Below are positions 1-11,102 of a DNA stretch of 64,000 nt, piece after piece. The stretch comes from Cryptomeria japonica. Taxonomy: Eukaryota > Streptophyta > Pinopsida > Cupressales > Cupressaceae. The stretch covers positions 184,611,770 to 184,675,769 of the forward strand of contig NC_081406.1 of the NCBI RefSeq assembly GCF_030272615.1, written 5' to 3'. The position numbers and the translations under genes were made by a program. Under the pieces are notes generated by a model that saw nothing but the letters and a program-made list of their open reading frames with translations, did no database searches and was not told the origin of the DNA. Position 1 is the stretch's first letter, and each line of letters opens with the position of its first letter.

Positions 1-11
1 AAAAAGAATAG

Positions 12-1569
12 GAAATTAGGGAGAAAGTTTTTGCACAGTACTTTCCTGACCTCTCAAATTCAGAATTATTTGATGTCCTGGATCAAAATAAAGGACTCTT
101 CTTCACAAGGAGAAGAAGACTCTGGTTGTTGGAGGGGAGAATTGATGATGTTGAAAAAGATACTCATCAGCATATGGATTATGCTATCAATTCTCACAAA
201 TCATGAATGGCCAACCTCCAAGCAGAAAAAGAACTGGTTGTATCCAAACTGGATGAAGTTTTTGATGAAGAAGGAAACCTGGTTGAAGAAGCAATCGACA
301 CTATTGATGTCGATGCACTGGACATAGAAGATGTCACTCAAGACATACCTTTTGAAGGAACAGAACAAGGGCAACAAGCCGAACATGGCAGTAAGCAAGC
401 CAAGGACACACAAGAAGTGACTAAAGGATAGACAAAGAAGAAGAAGAGGGATGAAGATGAGGAAGAGAAGAGAAAAGAGGAAGAGGAGAAATGGACAGAT
501 GAAGAGAAGAAGAAGCAAGAAGATGATAGGAAAAAGAAAGAAGAAGAGGATAAGGAAGAGAAGAAAAAGAAGGAAGAGGAAGAGAAGAAGAAGAAGGAAG
601 AGGAAGAGAAAGTAGAAGAGAAGAGGAAGGAAACAAAGAGGAAAAAGAAAGCAGAGGAAGACAAGGCACAAGAACAGAAGAAGGAAGAAGCAGACAAGGC
701 AGCGGAGGCAATGAAGAGCACACAGAAGGACACTCCTAAGGCAACAAGGAGTCAAGCCAAACTGGTTGATATCTCCAGTTCTATTGATCTCCAATCTGCT
801 AGTGAATCGAAGCTTATGCAAAGCATCAAGGCTGCTCAAGAGCACCTTGAAATCATATGAAGGAAGGAGCAAGATATCATTCAAGTGGCTGTAGACACCC
901 TTACCAATTTGATCCTTGGTACCAATCTTCCTAGCACTGAATCATCACTAGCACAACTCAAACTACTATGTACTGTAGTGGATGATCAGGTGCAGAGCCT
1001 GGAAGGAGCAGCTAAGGCAAATGTCAAGAAAGAGCATCAAAAGGCTCTTAACATTGCTCTGGTGAAAAACTTGAATAAGCTCCAGTTTGAACTTCTAAAA
1101 GACCAAAAGAATAGGAAACTTTCTACTAAGAAAAATCTGTCAACCCCATCTATTTTGTGATGATGTTCTAACTTAGCAACAAAAGCTTCAAACAGACTTA
1201 TAGTCCTACTTGAGCATATTTAAGCCACCCTATGATTCCTTTGGAACTTTTGGGCAAACTGTTCACCAGTTCTAGATCTAGTCAGCCAAGATGGAGAAAG
1301 AGATCATTACACGATCTAGGGATTTGTAGGAGCTTCAACTAGTTTTACTTCCACATTTGCAAATTCTTCAAAAGTGTTATCTGAACTTGGATGCCCTGAT
1401 AGTCACACAGGAACTGAGTATAGTTGATGCCATGGAGGAACATGTATCCTAGATGCAAACAGAGAAAGAAGTGGCAACCTCCCTACTTGAGTCCTGGTCT
1501 CTATCCATGAAACAATTTTTGCAGGACTATAAATCTGTTTTTGACAAATATTATTCATTGTTGTCATAA
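12..1569 (+). pseudogene. Element H accessory ORF, Lys/Glu-rich and coiled-coil
   Basis: One reading frame (codons starting at positions divisible by 3) runs from the window edge to 1160. It is broken by TAG at 9, TGA at 204, TAG at 429 and TGA at 858. A shifted frame continues from about 1291 to a TAA at 1567. The first part is acidic. Positions 432-700 encode an almost pure Lys/Glu run, and the rest is Leu-rich with heptad-like spacing. No catalytic motif, membrane segment or signal peptide is seen. Position just upstream of the polypurine tract and overall layout (acidic part, charged linker, coiled coil) match the ORFs at 30954-33984 and 62971-64000, although direct residue similarity is weak. 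Function unknown. A structural or nucleic-acid-binding accessory protein is possible, but this is only inference. Confidence 0.5.
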
Positions 1570-1948
1570 ACTTTTATTATTTCAATATCGAATGGAAATA
1601 GAGTTATTCAGAGGTACTTTGTCACTGTTGGCAAAGGGGGAGAAGTATCTAGTTTTAAAATTTTGATCTTCTGATAAAGGGGGAGAAGTACTCTATCTAT
1701 TTTTTAAGACAAATAGGGAGAAGTATCTGTTTTTGAAACTTTTGATATATGTTTTGATATATGCTATATGCTCTGATATCTCAATGTTTATGCTCTGTAT
1801 GCAAAATTGCTATACATTGTATTGATTAAGGGATAGTGTATATTCTTAGGGGGAGCAATTTTCTTAATGGCATGTTTTTTATTGTAAAACACTTAGATGT
1901 CAAAAATTTATTTTCCTAAGTGTTGCCTTTAGTGCCAAAGGGGGAGAT
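1570..1948 (+). other. 3' UTR of H with several polypurine-tract-like runs
   Basis: No ORF. Purine runs of the type AAAGGGGGAGAAGTA or AGGGAGAAGTA recur near 1638, 1677 and 1708, followed by TAGGGGGAGCA near 1848 and the final AAAGGGGGAGAT at 1937-1948, directly before the LTR. The last run is the likely plus-strand primer. The earlier ones look like duplicated tracts. Confidence 0.6.
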
Positions 1949-3102
1949 TGTTGGCATTTTTTATGTTTATGTTGCGATTGTCATTGATGGACACACACTT
2001 GTATTGAGATCCCCTATATGTATGAGCTAGAGCTCAACCAGTATTTGTTCCAATCGGTATGTTGTATTCTAGTCTTTAGACTATTGGTGATTTTGCAGAA
2101 TGTGTTTCCCGGTCTGAAGCAACATGTCGACCCCAAGCGGTTCGAAGATCTCAAGCAGTACAAGGAAGCAAAGTGGCATAACACATTCTTACCAGTCTTC
2201 ATTTTTGTCAAACCAACAACTGGTATTTTGTATGAACCATTAATACTCTGTGATGAGTTACCAACTGACATTTTGTGATGAGTTGCTAATCCACCAATTG
2301 ATTGATGGTGCTAACACACTGACGATGCTTTTTGTGTCATGTTACCGAGTATGTCTAGATTCATTGAACCTAGGAAATTGTAATGTAATCTTATTGGACC
2401 GACATGAAATCAGATTCCTTTAAAAGGACATCATGTCTAGGGTTTTTGTTGTTGCTAAAAGGTTTATGTTGTGCTAGGGTTTAAGGCGACTATTGAGTTG
2501 TTGAAGAGCAATCTTATCTGAGAAGATCAAGTTGTAACTGAGAGAGATAGAGAAGACTGAAGTAATACTAGAATGCATTAGCAGTGAACCATACTGGATC
2601 TAATCAAGCAGTCTATGCTATTAGATAGATCAAACACTTGTTGATTACTCACATCTTGGACAAGTCTATAGCCCTTAACTAGGTAGGCCTAAAAGCCTTT
2701 GTAAAATCCTCTAACAAGGTGGTTCACCACTGAGAATCTAAAATCCTCTAGCAAGGTAGTCTTTAATCGGACTTATCTCCTAACAGAGATTGAGATTCCT
2801 AATTGGATCTGCTCTAGTGAAGATCATTGTAAGACCTTAACCGATTTGGTTTCTATTCTACAGATAGTGACTTGTGAGTTCCATCTCACTGTAGTTTTTC
2901 CCATTTGTGTTTCCACATCAAAAATCTTGTGTTATGGTCGTATTGATTTTGTGGGTGAATGCTTTACTTGCATTTTGGTTTGCATGTGTGGTAACCGGTC
3001 TGTCTGTTAAACTGTTTTACCGGTTTGTCTTTAGACTGTTTAAGTGTTTTAGTGCATTGAATTTTGGCATACTAATTCACCCCCCCCTCTTAGTATTCAT
3101 CA
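1949..3102 (+). repeat. 3' LTR of element H
   Basis: The LTR starts TGTTGGCA right after the polypurine tract. It ends near ATTCATCA after the C-rich box at about 3075-3090. It contains a TTTAAAAGG TATA-like site near 2419 and a TAGGGTTT telo-box-like string near 2437. There is no second copy in the window, so the right boundary is inferred by analogy with the LTR of element D, which also ends in TCATCA. Confidence 0.65.
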
Positions 3103-3975
3103 GAAAGTGATTTGTAACCTCTTTCAAGAGGGAATTACGGTTGTAACAAACTATTCTTAGGAAATTCCAAAGCTTGTTTGCATCCATATCATTATAAATG
3201 GATACCCGGACTATTGAAAAAGGATCACAAGAATTTCTAAGGAAACTCTGTCAAAATTTATTTACAATTTTCTAGTTTTTCAGATATCATCTTGAGTTAT
3301 GTATAATTTTGAAAATGAATATTAATATATAGATCAAAGCTTTTTGATCCTAAATTTCTACTATCTTCTTGTGTGCATTCATTGATTTACTGGTTTCTTT
3401 TAAATAATCTAGGGTTATTCGATTGAATAGGGATTGCAAGGAAATCTTATAGATTTTTTTTAGGTTTTTCTCTCAAGGAGAGGAATTAAATATAAGTGAA
3501 ATCTCTCTATTAGTAAATCAATAGTTTTTTGTTTAAATTTGATAACTGGGTTTGGCATAAAGGAAAGACTTATATATATGCCAGGCATATATTAGGTTGA
3601 TAAAGCCAAAGTGATAAGATGTATGTCAATGTCCAGATTTGGAATTCTTGTTTAGTTTGGGTGACTTTGTAGCCTGGATAAGCCATTGATATCATTTGTG
3701 GAGTTTTTCCTATCTTTCTTGGGGTCAAGACTAAAAAATGAACACATGTTTTCTCTTATGTTTTAGTTTTGTTGAGTTGATGAGGTTCACAGGTTTCTAA
3801 CAGTGGTTTGTTGTGGATCTTATATTATAATTGTGAAAGTATTCACGAGAGGTATACCCACCTGAGCTTTAGATAAGCTTAAAGTGTAGAAGGTTTTGTA
3901 TAAACCTTGTTATATGTTATTCTAGATTTCTATTTTCTTATTGTTTTCTCCACATGCAACAGAGGCTTAAAATTT
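3103..3975. other. Unassigned AT-rich spacer between H and C
   Basis: I see no ORF of note, no LTR copy and no tandem repeat. The 5' LTR and start of gag expected for element C are absent here. The segment is either the DNA into which H inserted or material joined to C by a deletion. Confidence 0.5.
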
Positions 3976-3984
3976 TCTTACAGA

Positions 3985-6689
3985 GAGGACAAGGAAATTA
4001 GAATTTGAGAACAACACATTCATCGAGAGGGTTAATGAAATTGTATTGGGAATTTAGTGTTGTGGTGGATCACTGAGTAAGGAAGAGATTGTTTCAAAAG
4101 TATTAAGGGTTTTGACACTTGCATATAAGATGAAGGTAACTGCAATTAATGAGCTAAGAACCATGCCTAATTATTTTGTCAGTAGAGATACTCTTTATGG
4201 GAAGATATCTACTTTTGAGCTTGAATAATTTGGTCCTCCTAGAGCTACAAAGGTTGATACTACATTTAAGGCATCTACATCATCATCTGGGAAGCAAGAT
4301 TGGAAAGTGTTGTATGCAAAGGAATTGGAAGAGATCAAAAAAGAAGATGAAGATCTTGAGAAAATTGAAGCCCTTTTTGCTAGAAGGATACCTAGAGGTC
4401 TGTTGGGAAGTATGAAGGAAAGTATCCTTTTAAATGTTTTTGCATGTAATAAGATAGGTCATTTTGCATCTAGATGTCTTGAAAGGACTTAAAATTAGGA
4501 AGAAAGAGAAAGAAGATCTTTTAATCCTAACCTTGAATATCAGATCAAGCATAATTATGAGAAATACAAAAAGAAATCATGCTACTATGCTAATGAGGAA
4601 GAAGTGACTGATGACTCAAAAGAACCGGCAATGGACAAGACCAGGTATTTTATGCTATGAAAGAAGATGATCCAGAACTAGTTATCAAGAATGAGGAAAA
4701 GGCCCTTGCAAAAAAAGTTGAAGACAAAAATGAATGGGTAATAGATTGTGGATGTTCTCATCATATGACAGGTGACAAAGGAAATTTTCTAACCCTGCAA
4801 GAATTTGATGGTGATCAAGTCAGATTTGGTAATAACAAGGCATTCATGATCAAAGGAAGAGGAACCATTTCATTGGATGGTAAGCATAACACTGATAATA
4901 TCTATTATGTTGAACGTCTGAAGCATAATATTTTGAGTGCAAGACGGTTGGTAGATAGAGGATTTCAATTACAATTCAAAGATGGAAAGTGCAAAATCAT
5001 TAGCAAATCAAGTTTGGAGATTGCAATGGGTACATAGACAAAAGGTAACATCTTTCATTTGAACTCTAGTGAAAAGGCAAGTTTGATTGCACATATCAAT
5101 GAAAGTTGGCTATGACATAAAATGTTGTCATGTAAATTTTGACTACATTGTAAAGATCAATTCAACTAAGGCAGTTAGAGATTTACCTAAGATTGTGAAG
5201 CCTCGTAATCCGGTATGTAAAGAGTGTCAAATGGGTAAGCAAATCAAAACTTCTTTTAAGATCAGACCTGAAAAAGCTAATGATGTTCTTGATTTGATTC
5301 ATACGTACCTATGTGGTCCTACTAATACAAGAAGCTTTCAAGGTGATATATATTTCATGTTAATTGTTGATGACTATTCTAGAACGATGTGGGTTTCTTT
5401 TCTAAGGGATAAATATGAAGCCTTTGAGAAATTCAAGATCTTTAAAGCTATGGTTGAGACATAGATAGGAATGAAAATCAAGTTTCATAAATCATATCAA
5501 GGTGGTGAATTCACATCCAATGAGTTTAACAATTATTGTGAGAAAAATGGCATTAGGAGACAGTTATCTGCACCTCGGACACCTCAGCAGAATGGTATTG
5601 TGGAAAGAAACAACATAACCATTTTGGATGTAGCCAGAAGCATGATGATGGAAGCCAATTTGCCTCATATCTACTGGAGAGAAGAAGTAAGTACAATAAT
5701 TTACACATTTAATAGAGTTCATATCAAAGGAGATACTAGTGAGACCCGTTATGAATTATCGTTTGGTCATTCACCTACTCTTAAATATTTTAGAGTTTTT
5801 GGAAGTAAGTGTTATATCAAAAGAGATGATTCCATTGGAAAGTTTGACCCTAGATGTGATGAAGGAATATTTCTTGGTTATTCAACTAAAAGAAAATTAT
5901 ATATATGTTATAACAAAATATTGTAGAGAATTCTGGAGAGTGCTAATGTGATTGTGGATGAGCAGTATGAAGACCAAGCTAAATCTTATGATAGTGAACC
6001 GGTAGTGGAAATGATCATAACAGAACCGGTAATGCCTATACCAGAACATAATATTGAACTAGTTACCTTGACATCATCAGAAAACTCAACTATAATTGAA
6101 GAGAAGCACAAAGAACTTGAAAAATCAGAAAACACCAAGGTATGTAAGGCCAAATCATTCTGAAAATCAGATCATTGGATACAAAAACATGGGAGTTATG
6201 ACAAGAAGAAGATTGGAAAATCAAGAGGTATGTTTTATTTTTTAGATTGAACAAGAATCAATAGTTGAAGCTTGTAAAGATGAATGTTGGATGAAAGCTA
6301 TGGAAGATGAATTAGATCATATTGAAAAGAACAATATTTGGACTTTAGTTCCCCGACCTAAAAATAGGAAAGTTATTGGAACTAAATGGGTTTTTAGAAA
6401 CAAACTGAATGAGGATATACAAGTGAGTTGTAATGATCTAGTAGTTATCCATTGTGATAACTCTACAGCTATTGACATATCAAAGAATCTGGTATTTCAC
6501 TCCAAGACTAAGCACATATCAATCAAGTATAACTTATTGAAAGAAAAGGTGGAGGAAAAAGAAGTTAGATTGGTTTATATGAACACTAAAGAGAATATAG
6601 AAGACATCTTCACTAAACCTTTGTCTCGGGAATCATTTGTGTATTTAAGAGATAGATTGGGGGTTTCTACCCCTCTAGTAGAGAATTAA
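3985..6689 (+). pseudogene. Element C gag-pol polyprotein remnant (Copia), RT core deleted
   Basis: In order, the sequence shows the end of a UBN2-type gag (FIERVNE, INELRTMP), a zinc knuckle broken by one extra T near 4437, the protease start with WVIDCGCSHHMT at 4735-4770, a GAG-pre-integrase segment (NPVCKECQMGKQ), and the integrase core. The integrase has lost two catalytic acids: HTDLCGP-type sequence now reads HTYLCGP, and the SDQGGEF-type motif reads SYQGGEF. The glutamate in VERNN remains. The RT begins with [13 protein letters not shown] near 6380 and then jumps at about 6411-6418 into the RNase H tail (HCDNSTAIDISKN). About 1.1 kb including the catalytic RT region is therefore gone compared with E. 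Frames change twice and several stops are present. It is certainly non-functional. Confidence 0.85.
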
Positions 6690-6703
6690 TTGATACAGAT
6701 GGG

Positions 6704-7625
6704 TGTTAGAATCCAATAACACTGAGAGGGGGGGTGAATCAGTGTTATACTAGAATGATGAATTTTAACCTTATTAAAAAATGCATACACCAACTGATAT
6801 ACTAGTACATACAAAACTGAAAGAAGTAAAACAACCAATAAGCCAATGACATAAATGAGAACCATAACACACATAATTATAAATGGAAAACCTCAAAGAG
6901 GAAAAACCACGGTGGTATTTGTGACCCACAATATCAATACACTGGCTATATGAAGAGATATTATAAAATATGAGGGGCCTGCACTAGCAGGAAGGCTTAT
7001 AGCCTAGAGCACACTACTCAATCACAAAAGGAGCCTCACTAACTACATAAAAATCTAGACTATAATCCTGAGAAGTGTTGAACTGCTAAGATAACATCTT
7101 CTATGCTAGAATACAATTTTGTTTTAAACTTGGTCTATAACCCTAAACCCTTTACCGGAATAACCCTTACATAGATATCCTCACATACATAATATTTTTG
7201 ATATATTTTGCATTGTATCACATTCACATATCCATAATCTCCTATCACATGTCTATATCAAAATGATCTAATCCAACATACCTATATACCCTATACAACA
7301 TATCACGCCTTATGTCAGCTTACAAAGATATATATAATATCAAATTACATGTCGGCTAGATAACATGAATGCATAAGCATTAAAAACAATTCTCGGTGTT
7401 GGATCCAAGAGATGTCGGCCTCCAATACCGATAACCATACTCTAAACCATGTTAGCCTGCATTATCAGTAACCAAAGAAATCATTCTTTCCTACCGGTGT
7501 CGTTGTAGTGTCTGTGAAGTGCCCATCAGTACACAACTAAACCAAAACATGAATTTGGAACACAATACAATGTTTCCATCAATGAAAGCATAGTGAAACC
7601 AACAATTGAGTGTCAATTGCCAACA
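6704..7625 (-). repeat. 3' LTR of element B
   Basis: In element orientation it runs from TGTTGGCAATTGACAC (7625 downwards) to CCAATAACACT-type sequence ending TCTAACA at 6704. It is 922 bp, against 939 bp for the other copy. A poly-C box (seen here as GAGGGGGGGTGAATCAG) lies near the end of the element-sense LTR. It directly abuts the polypurine tract at 7626-7640. Confidence 0.85.
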
Positions 7626-7683
7626 ATCTCCCCCTTTGGCATTGATGGCAACACTCATGTGAAAAATGATCAAGGTTTCATCC

Positions 7684-8141
7684 TGTTGGTGTAAATAATT
7701 ATTCATTATAGATATTATTACACTTACTTAAGTTTACTTAGGAAATGCATTTCATAGTAGTTTGGGTATGAGACACTTGGGTGTTTGTGCCACATTGGGA
7801 TAGTGTGTGTAGGAGAAATTCCACCTTTTATGGTGTTGATCTTGTTGTTACACTCCACATTCAGTGGGTGATCAACCTCATGTGGACTATTATATTATTT
7901 CTCCTACCTACCCACACCTATTTCCTACCTACCCTTGTTTCTTATTGAGCCACATGTCATGTTTGTGTGCTCACATATCCCTAGCCTTTCCTATATAAGC
8001 AAGCTCATCTACATTGTATGTAATTTTGTAATTATTATTATTGATCATTTTCTATTGATGAGAATACAGTTTATTCTTGTCCTATATTGTGTCTCTATTT
8101 TGTACATTTCATTGAGCTCTTGATCTTGGCAAAATCTCACA
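7684..8141 (+). repeat. 5' LTR of element A
   Basis: It is 458 bp, beginning TGTTGGTGTAAATAATT and ending AAAATCTCACA. It differs from the 3' copy at roughly 8 positions by eye. It carries a clear TATA box at 7992-7998. Confidence 0.93.
7992..7998 (+). promoter_or_regulatory. TATA box in the A LTR
   Basis: TATATAA within CCTATATAAGCAAGC, about 150 bases before the LTR end. The same motif occurs in the 3' LTR at 30470-30476. This is the expected place for the U3/R promoter. Confidence 0.65.
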
Positions 8142-8154
8142 TGGTATCAGAGCC
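8142..8154 (+). other. Primer-binding site of element A (initiator Met tRNA)
   Basis: TGGTATCAGAGCC follows the LTR directly with no spacer. Confidence 0.93.
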
Positions 8155-9557
8155 ATTGGGGCTTCATTGATTCGTCTTGAAGAGGCATTATTACGACGTC
8201 AAGAGGCAGATCTTGAGGAGCAGCATCTTTTGGAGGCATCCTAGACCAGATCCGACCCTGCCATTGCATCCAGAAGGCTGTTTCCATGAATTTTGGTTAT
8301 AAAGTCGACCTATTTTGGTGAGAATTTTTTTTCGCCAATTTTGCTAGTATTGTGCGGATTTCAAAATTTTTTATTATATTTTTCGAAAAAAATAAATTTA
8401 TTTTCTGAAATTTTTTTCGAAAAATTAAAAAAAAAAAAAAATTGAAAATTGAAAAATCAAAAAAAAAAAAAAAAAAATCAAATAAAAAAAAATTAAAAAA
8501 AAGGTGCTTTTTGGGGGTCCGCAGACCCCCTCCCCCACTGTACATAAGTTGCAGGTTTCGCAGGCAAAGCGTACCTATCAGTGTACCCGTCAAGCCCTGT
8601 CCGACTGCTCCGAACGTCGCGCCGCCGTTGTGCTCCCTCCCACCATGGGTAGAAATTTTAAACTGGCAATCCATGTCCGCCACATGGCAGGAGGCCACTA
8701 GCCCGTGGCCACCTCTGTCTGACACATCAGCTCTGTACGGCAGCCCAGTTGACTGCCACGTCACCTGTGCCACACTGTCAGATCCGTACGACCAGTCATC
8801 TGCCCAGTCAGCAATCCGTATAGTACGGACGCCCAGTCAGGAGGGAGGTGAAGTTTTTGCGACAGTCATATGACCGTCAAATTTAACACAGTGACTTGTT
8901 GACGTCAGTGCCACATCAGCATTTTTTCAAAAAATTTGCAGGCCCCTCTCATTGAACTTTTTGATTTTGCAGTTCAACTTCAAATGGCCAAAACTTGCTC
9001 ATTTTTGCTACTTTTTCGAGAAATTTTTTTTTGAAATGGGCTAGAATTTCATGCTCTCCGCAGTGGTGAAGAAATTTTTTGATTTTGATGCACTGATTTT
9101 TCAGAAAAAGCAGTTTTTGGTGACTGTACATGAGTAATCCCAGTTTTTGCAACTTCAGAGGCTTCGTTTAGGGTCATATGACCTCCTTTTCAGGTGCTAT
9201 TTTTTTTTAAAGTGCGTATTTTTTTGTCTACTTTCACATGATGCTATCAGATTGACGCCATTGTAATTAGAAATTGTACTTTCAGATTTTGGCCATTTTT
9301 GGCTCTCTTGGTACTTGTATATTTGCTTGAATCTCAGTTAGATTCATTGCACTATTGATTGAAGTCTCTTGTATCTCATTTGAGAAGTTGTAAAATTTGC
9401 ATCATAAGTCCACTTTGCCTTGTTTTGCAAGTGGCTCATTGTAATCGCACTAAGTATAAAGTGCCAAAATCATCACTTTAGGGGGGTACTTTGATTGATT
9501 GAATTTGGGAGGGTGTCTCTTGTGCTCTTGTTCACTTGTGTTCTTTCTTTTGCTGCT
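8155..9557 (+). other. Long untranslated leader of element A
   Basis: It is 1.4 kb with sharp composition changes: a poly-A-rich block at about 8425-8502, a G+C-rich block at about 8503-8860, then T-rich sequence. Open frames across the A-rich and GC-rich blocks look like composition artefacts. The gag ATG is at 9558. Leaders of this kind normally hold packaging and dimerisation signals. Confidence 0.7.
8513..8530 (+). other. Perfect GC hairpin in the A leader
   Basis: GGGGGTC (8513-8519), four-base loop CGCA, GACCCCC (8524-8530). A 7-bp stem sits at the boundary between the A-rich and GC-rich blocks. Confidence 0.7.
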
Positions 9558-11102
9558 ATGGGTTCTCCTAAGTTTCCTCTCTTAACTCCACATAATTATG
9601 CTACTTGGAAAATTGATGCTTGGAGTAAACTTATGGAAAAAGGACTCACTCATTACATTGATGGAACTATTGTTGCTCCCGCTGATCCTAAGGTTGATCC
9701 AGTTGGTCACTTGGATTGGCTCACTAAAAATATCATGGCAATTTGTACCTTAAGAAAGTATGTATCAAAGGATCTCATTTTTCATATTGAGAAATGTACT
9801 CTAATCAAGGATGCTTGGAAAAAGTTTCAAGACTTGTATGGTCAAGTTGATGAGATTAGGGGATATCAAATTGATAGTGATCTCACCATGTTAGATCCCA
9901 AGAACTTTGATACTATACAAGATTATGTCACTAAGGCAAATGAGTTGAGGGCACAACTCAAAGATTGTGGCATTGATAAGAAGGATACTCAATTGATATT
10001 CAACTTGATAGGCAAGCTTCCACAAGAATATGCAGCATTTGTTTCTAGTTTCCAAACCCATAGGATGACAATGGGTTCAAGCTAAAAAATGCCTACATTT
10101 GATGCTTTCAATGAAATGTTGACGATGGAACAAACTAAGTTGATAAGCATGGGCATTCTTAAGGCTTCTAAGTCTCAAGCATTAGTGGCAAATCAAGGGA
10201 ACAAAGGAAATCAAGGAAAGGACAACTCAAACAAGCAGAAATGGCAATCAAAGCCTAAAGAAAAAGCACCATCTTCTCCACAACAAGGAGATTCATCCTC
10301 TTCCAAAGAGAGATAATTCACCAAAGAGGGAGAGACCTACTTGTGCTTATTGTAAAAAGATTGGTCATGAGCAGCATCGTTGCCATTCTAAGAAGATTGA
10401 TGAGCTCACACATATCATCAAAAAGCATAACATTGATTTGCCTAAAGTCTACAAGAAGGATGATTCATCAACTTCCACTTCCTCACATTCAAAAGAAAAA
10501 GGGCAAGCATTCATGGCTTCTACAAGTGGGAAGACTCACTCTTTTGGGACAAGAAAAGGAAAAGCTCTATGTGCTACTATCAGTCATGATTCAAAGAGAT
10601 GGCTTCTAGATTCAGGGGCTTCTCATCATATGGCATCTTCATAGTCTATGTTCTCTACATTTGAGCCTTGCACCATGCCATAGATTTTGATGGGCAATCA
10701 TACATACATGGATGTGATTGGGAAAGGATCTATTGACATTGGGGATAACTCCTTCAATGATGTGTTGTGTGTACCCCACTTGACAAACAATCTCCTTTCT
10801 ATCTATCAAATCACACATGGCGCAACTAAGAGAGTTGTGGAGTTCACACCTGACTCAGTTTTCATTAGAGACTTGGAAACTAGAGCTATCATTGCAACTG
10901 GGGTGGTTGATCATGCATCTCGGTTATACTCCTTTTCAAATTTTGTTGATGATGATGATTTCACATTTGATGATTCTACACATGATGATCACATTTCTTG
11001 TGATGGTTCAGATTTTGAGGAGAACTTTGGACACTTGAACATGGGGATTCTTACATGTGACCCCACTCTTGAGTCTCGTATTTCATCTCCTCATATTGAT
11101 AT
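9558..11102 (+). pseudogene. Element A gag and protease, N-terminal part
   Basis: The ATG at 9558 is chosen because the Copia gag start (FPLLTPHNYATWK) follows at once. Next come the UBN2-like gag region (DYVTKANELRAQLKDCGI, IGKLPQEYAAF), a Lys/Gln-rich linker, a zinc knuckle CAYCKKIGHEQHRC near 10339-10380, and a Copia protease with active-site-type WLLDSGASHHM at 10602-10634. Damage consists of TAA at 10083, a one-base frameshift near 10300-10313, and TAG at 10642 and 10681. Element G interrupts the frame at 11103. The frame resumes at 29208, because the 18105-bp insertion plus duplication is a multiple of three. There is no integrase motif after the protease. Confidence 0.82.

Larger units (their letters stand above)
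1..3102 (+). mobile_element. Element H: 3' part of a Copia-type LTR retrotransposon
   Basis: Only the 3' portion is inside the window. It consists of a decayed charged/coiled-coil ORF, a purine-rich 3' UTR ending in AAAGGGGGAGAT, and a long LTR beginning TGTTGG. The LTR has the same late features as the other Copia LTRs here: a TTTTTCCC/TTTCCACA segment and a C-rich box before the end. No integrase or reverse transcriptase is visible in the 1.9 kb before the LTR. H may therefore be pol-less like B and F, or its pol may lie to the left. The target-site duplication cannot be checked because the 5' end is missing. Confidence 0.75.

Noticed and set aside
201-884. Leu/Phe/Ser-rich minus-strand frames over the H ORF
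   Set aside because: They are the reverse complement of the Lys/Glu repeat codons. The + frame fits the H, B and F layout.
7935-8123. Small ORF in the A LTR, repeated at 30413-30601
   Set aside because: It lies in both LTR copies across the TATA box. Conservation reflects LTR identity, not coding.
8297-8873. Open frames on both strands across the A leader
   Set aside because: They run through poly-A and GC-biased blocks, match no domain and lie upstream of a clear gag start.
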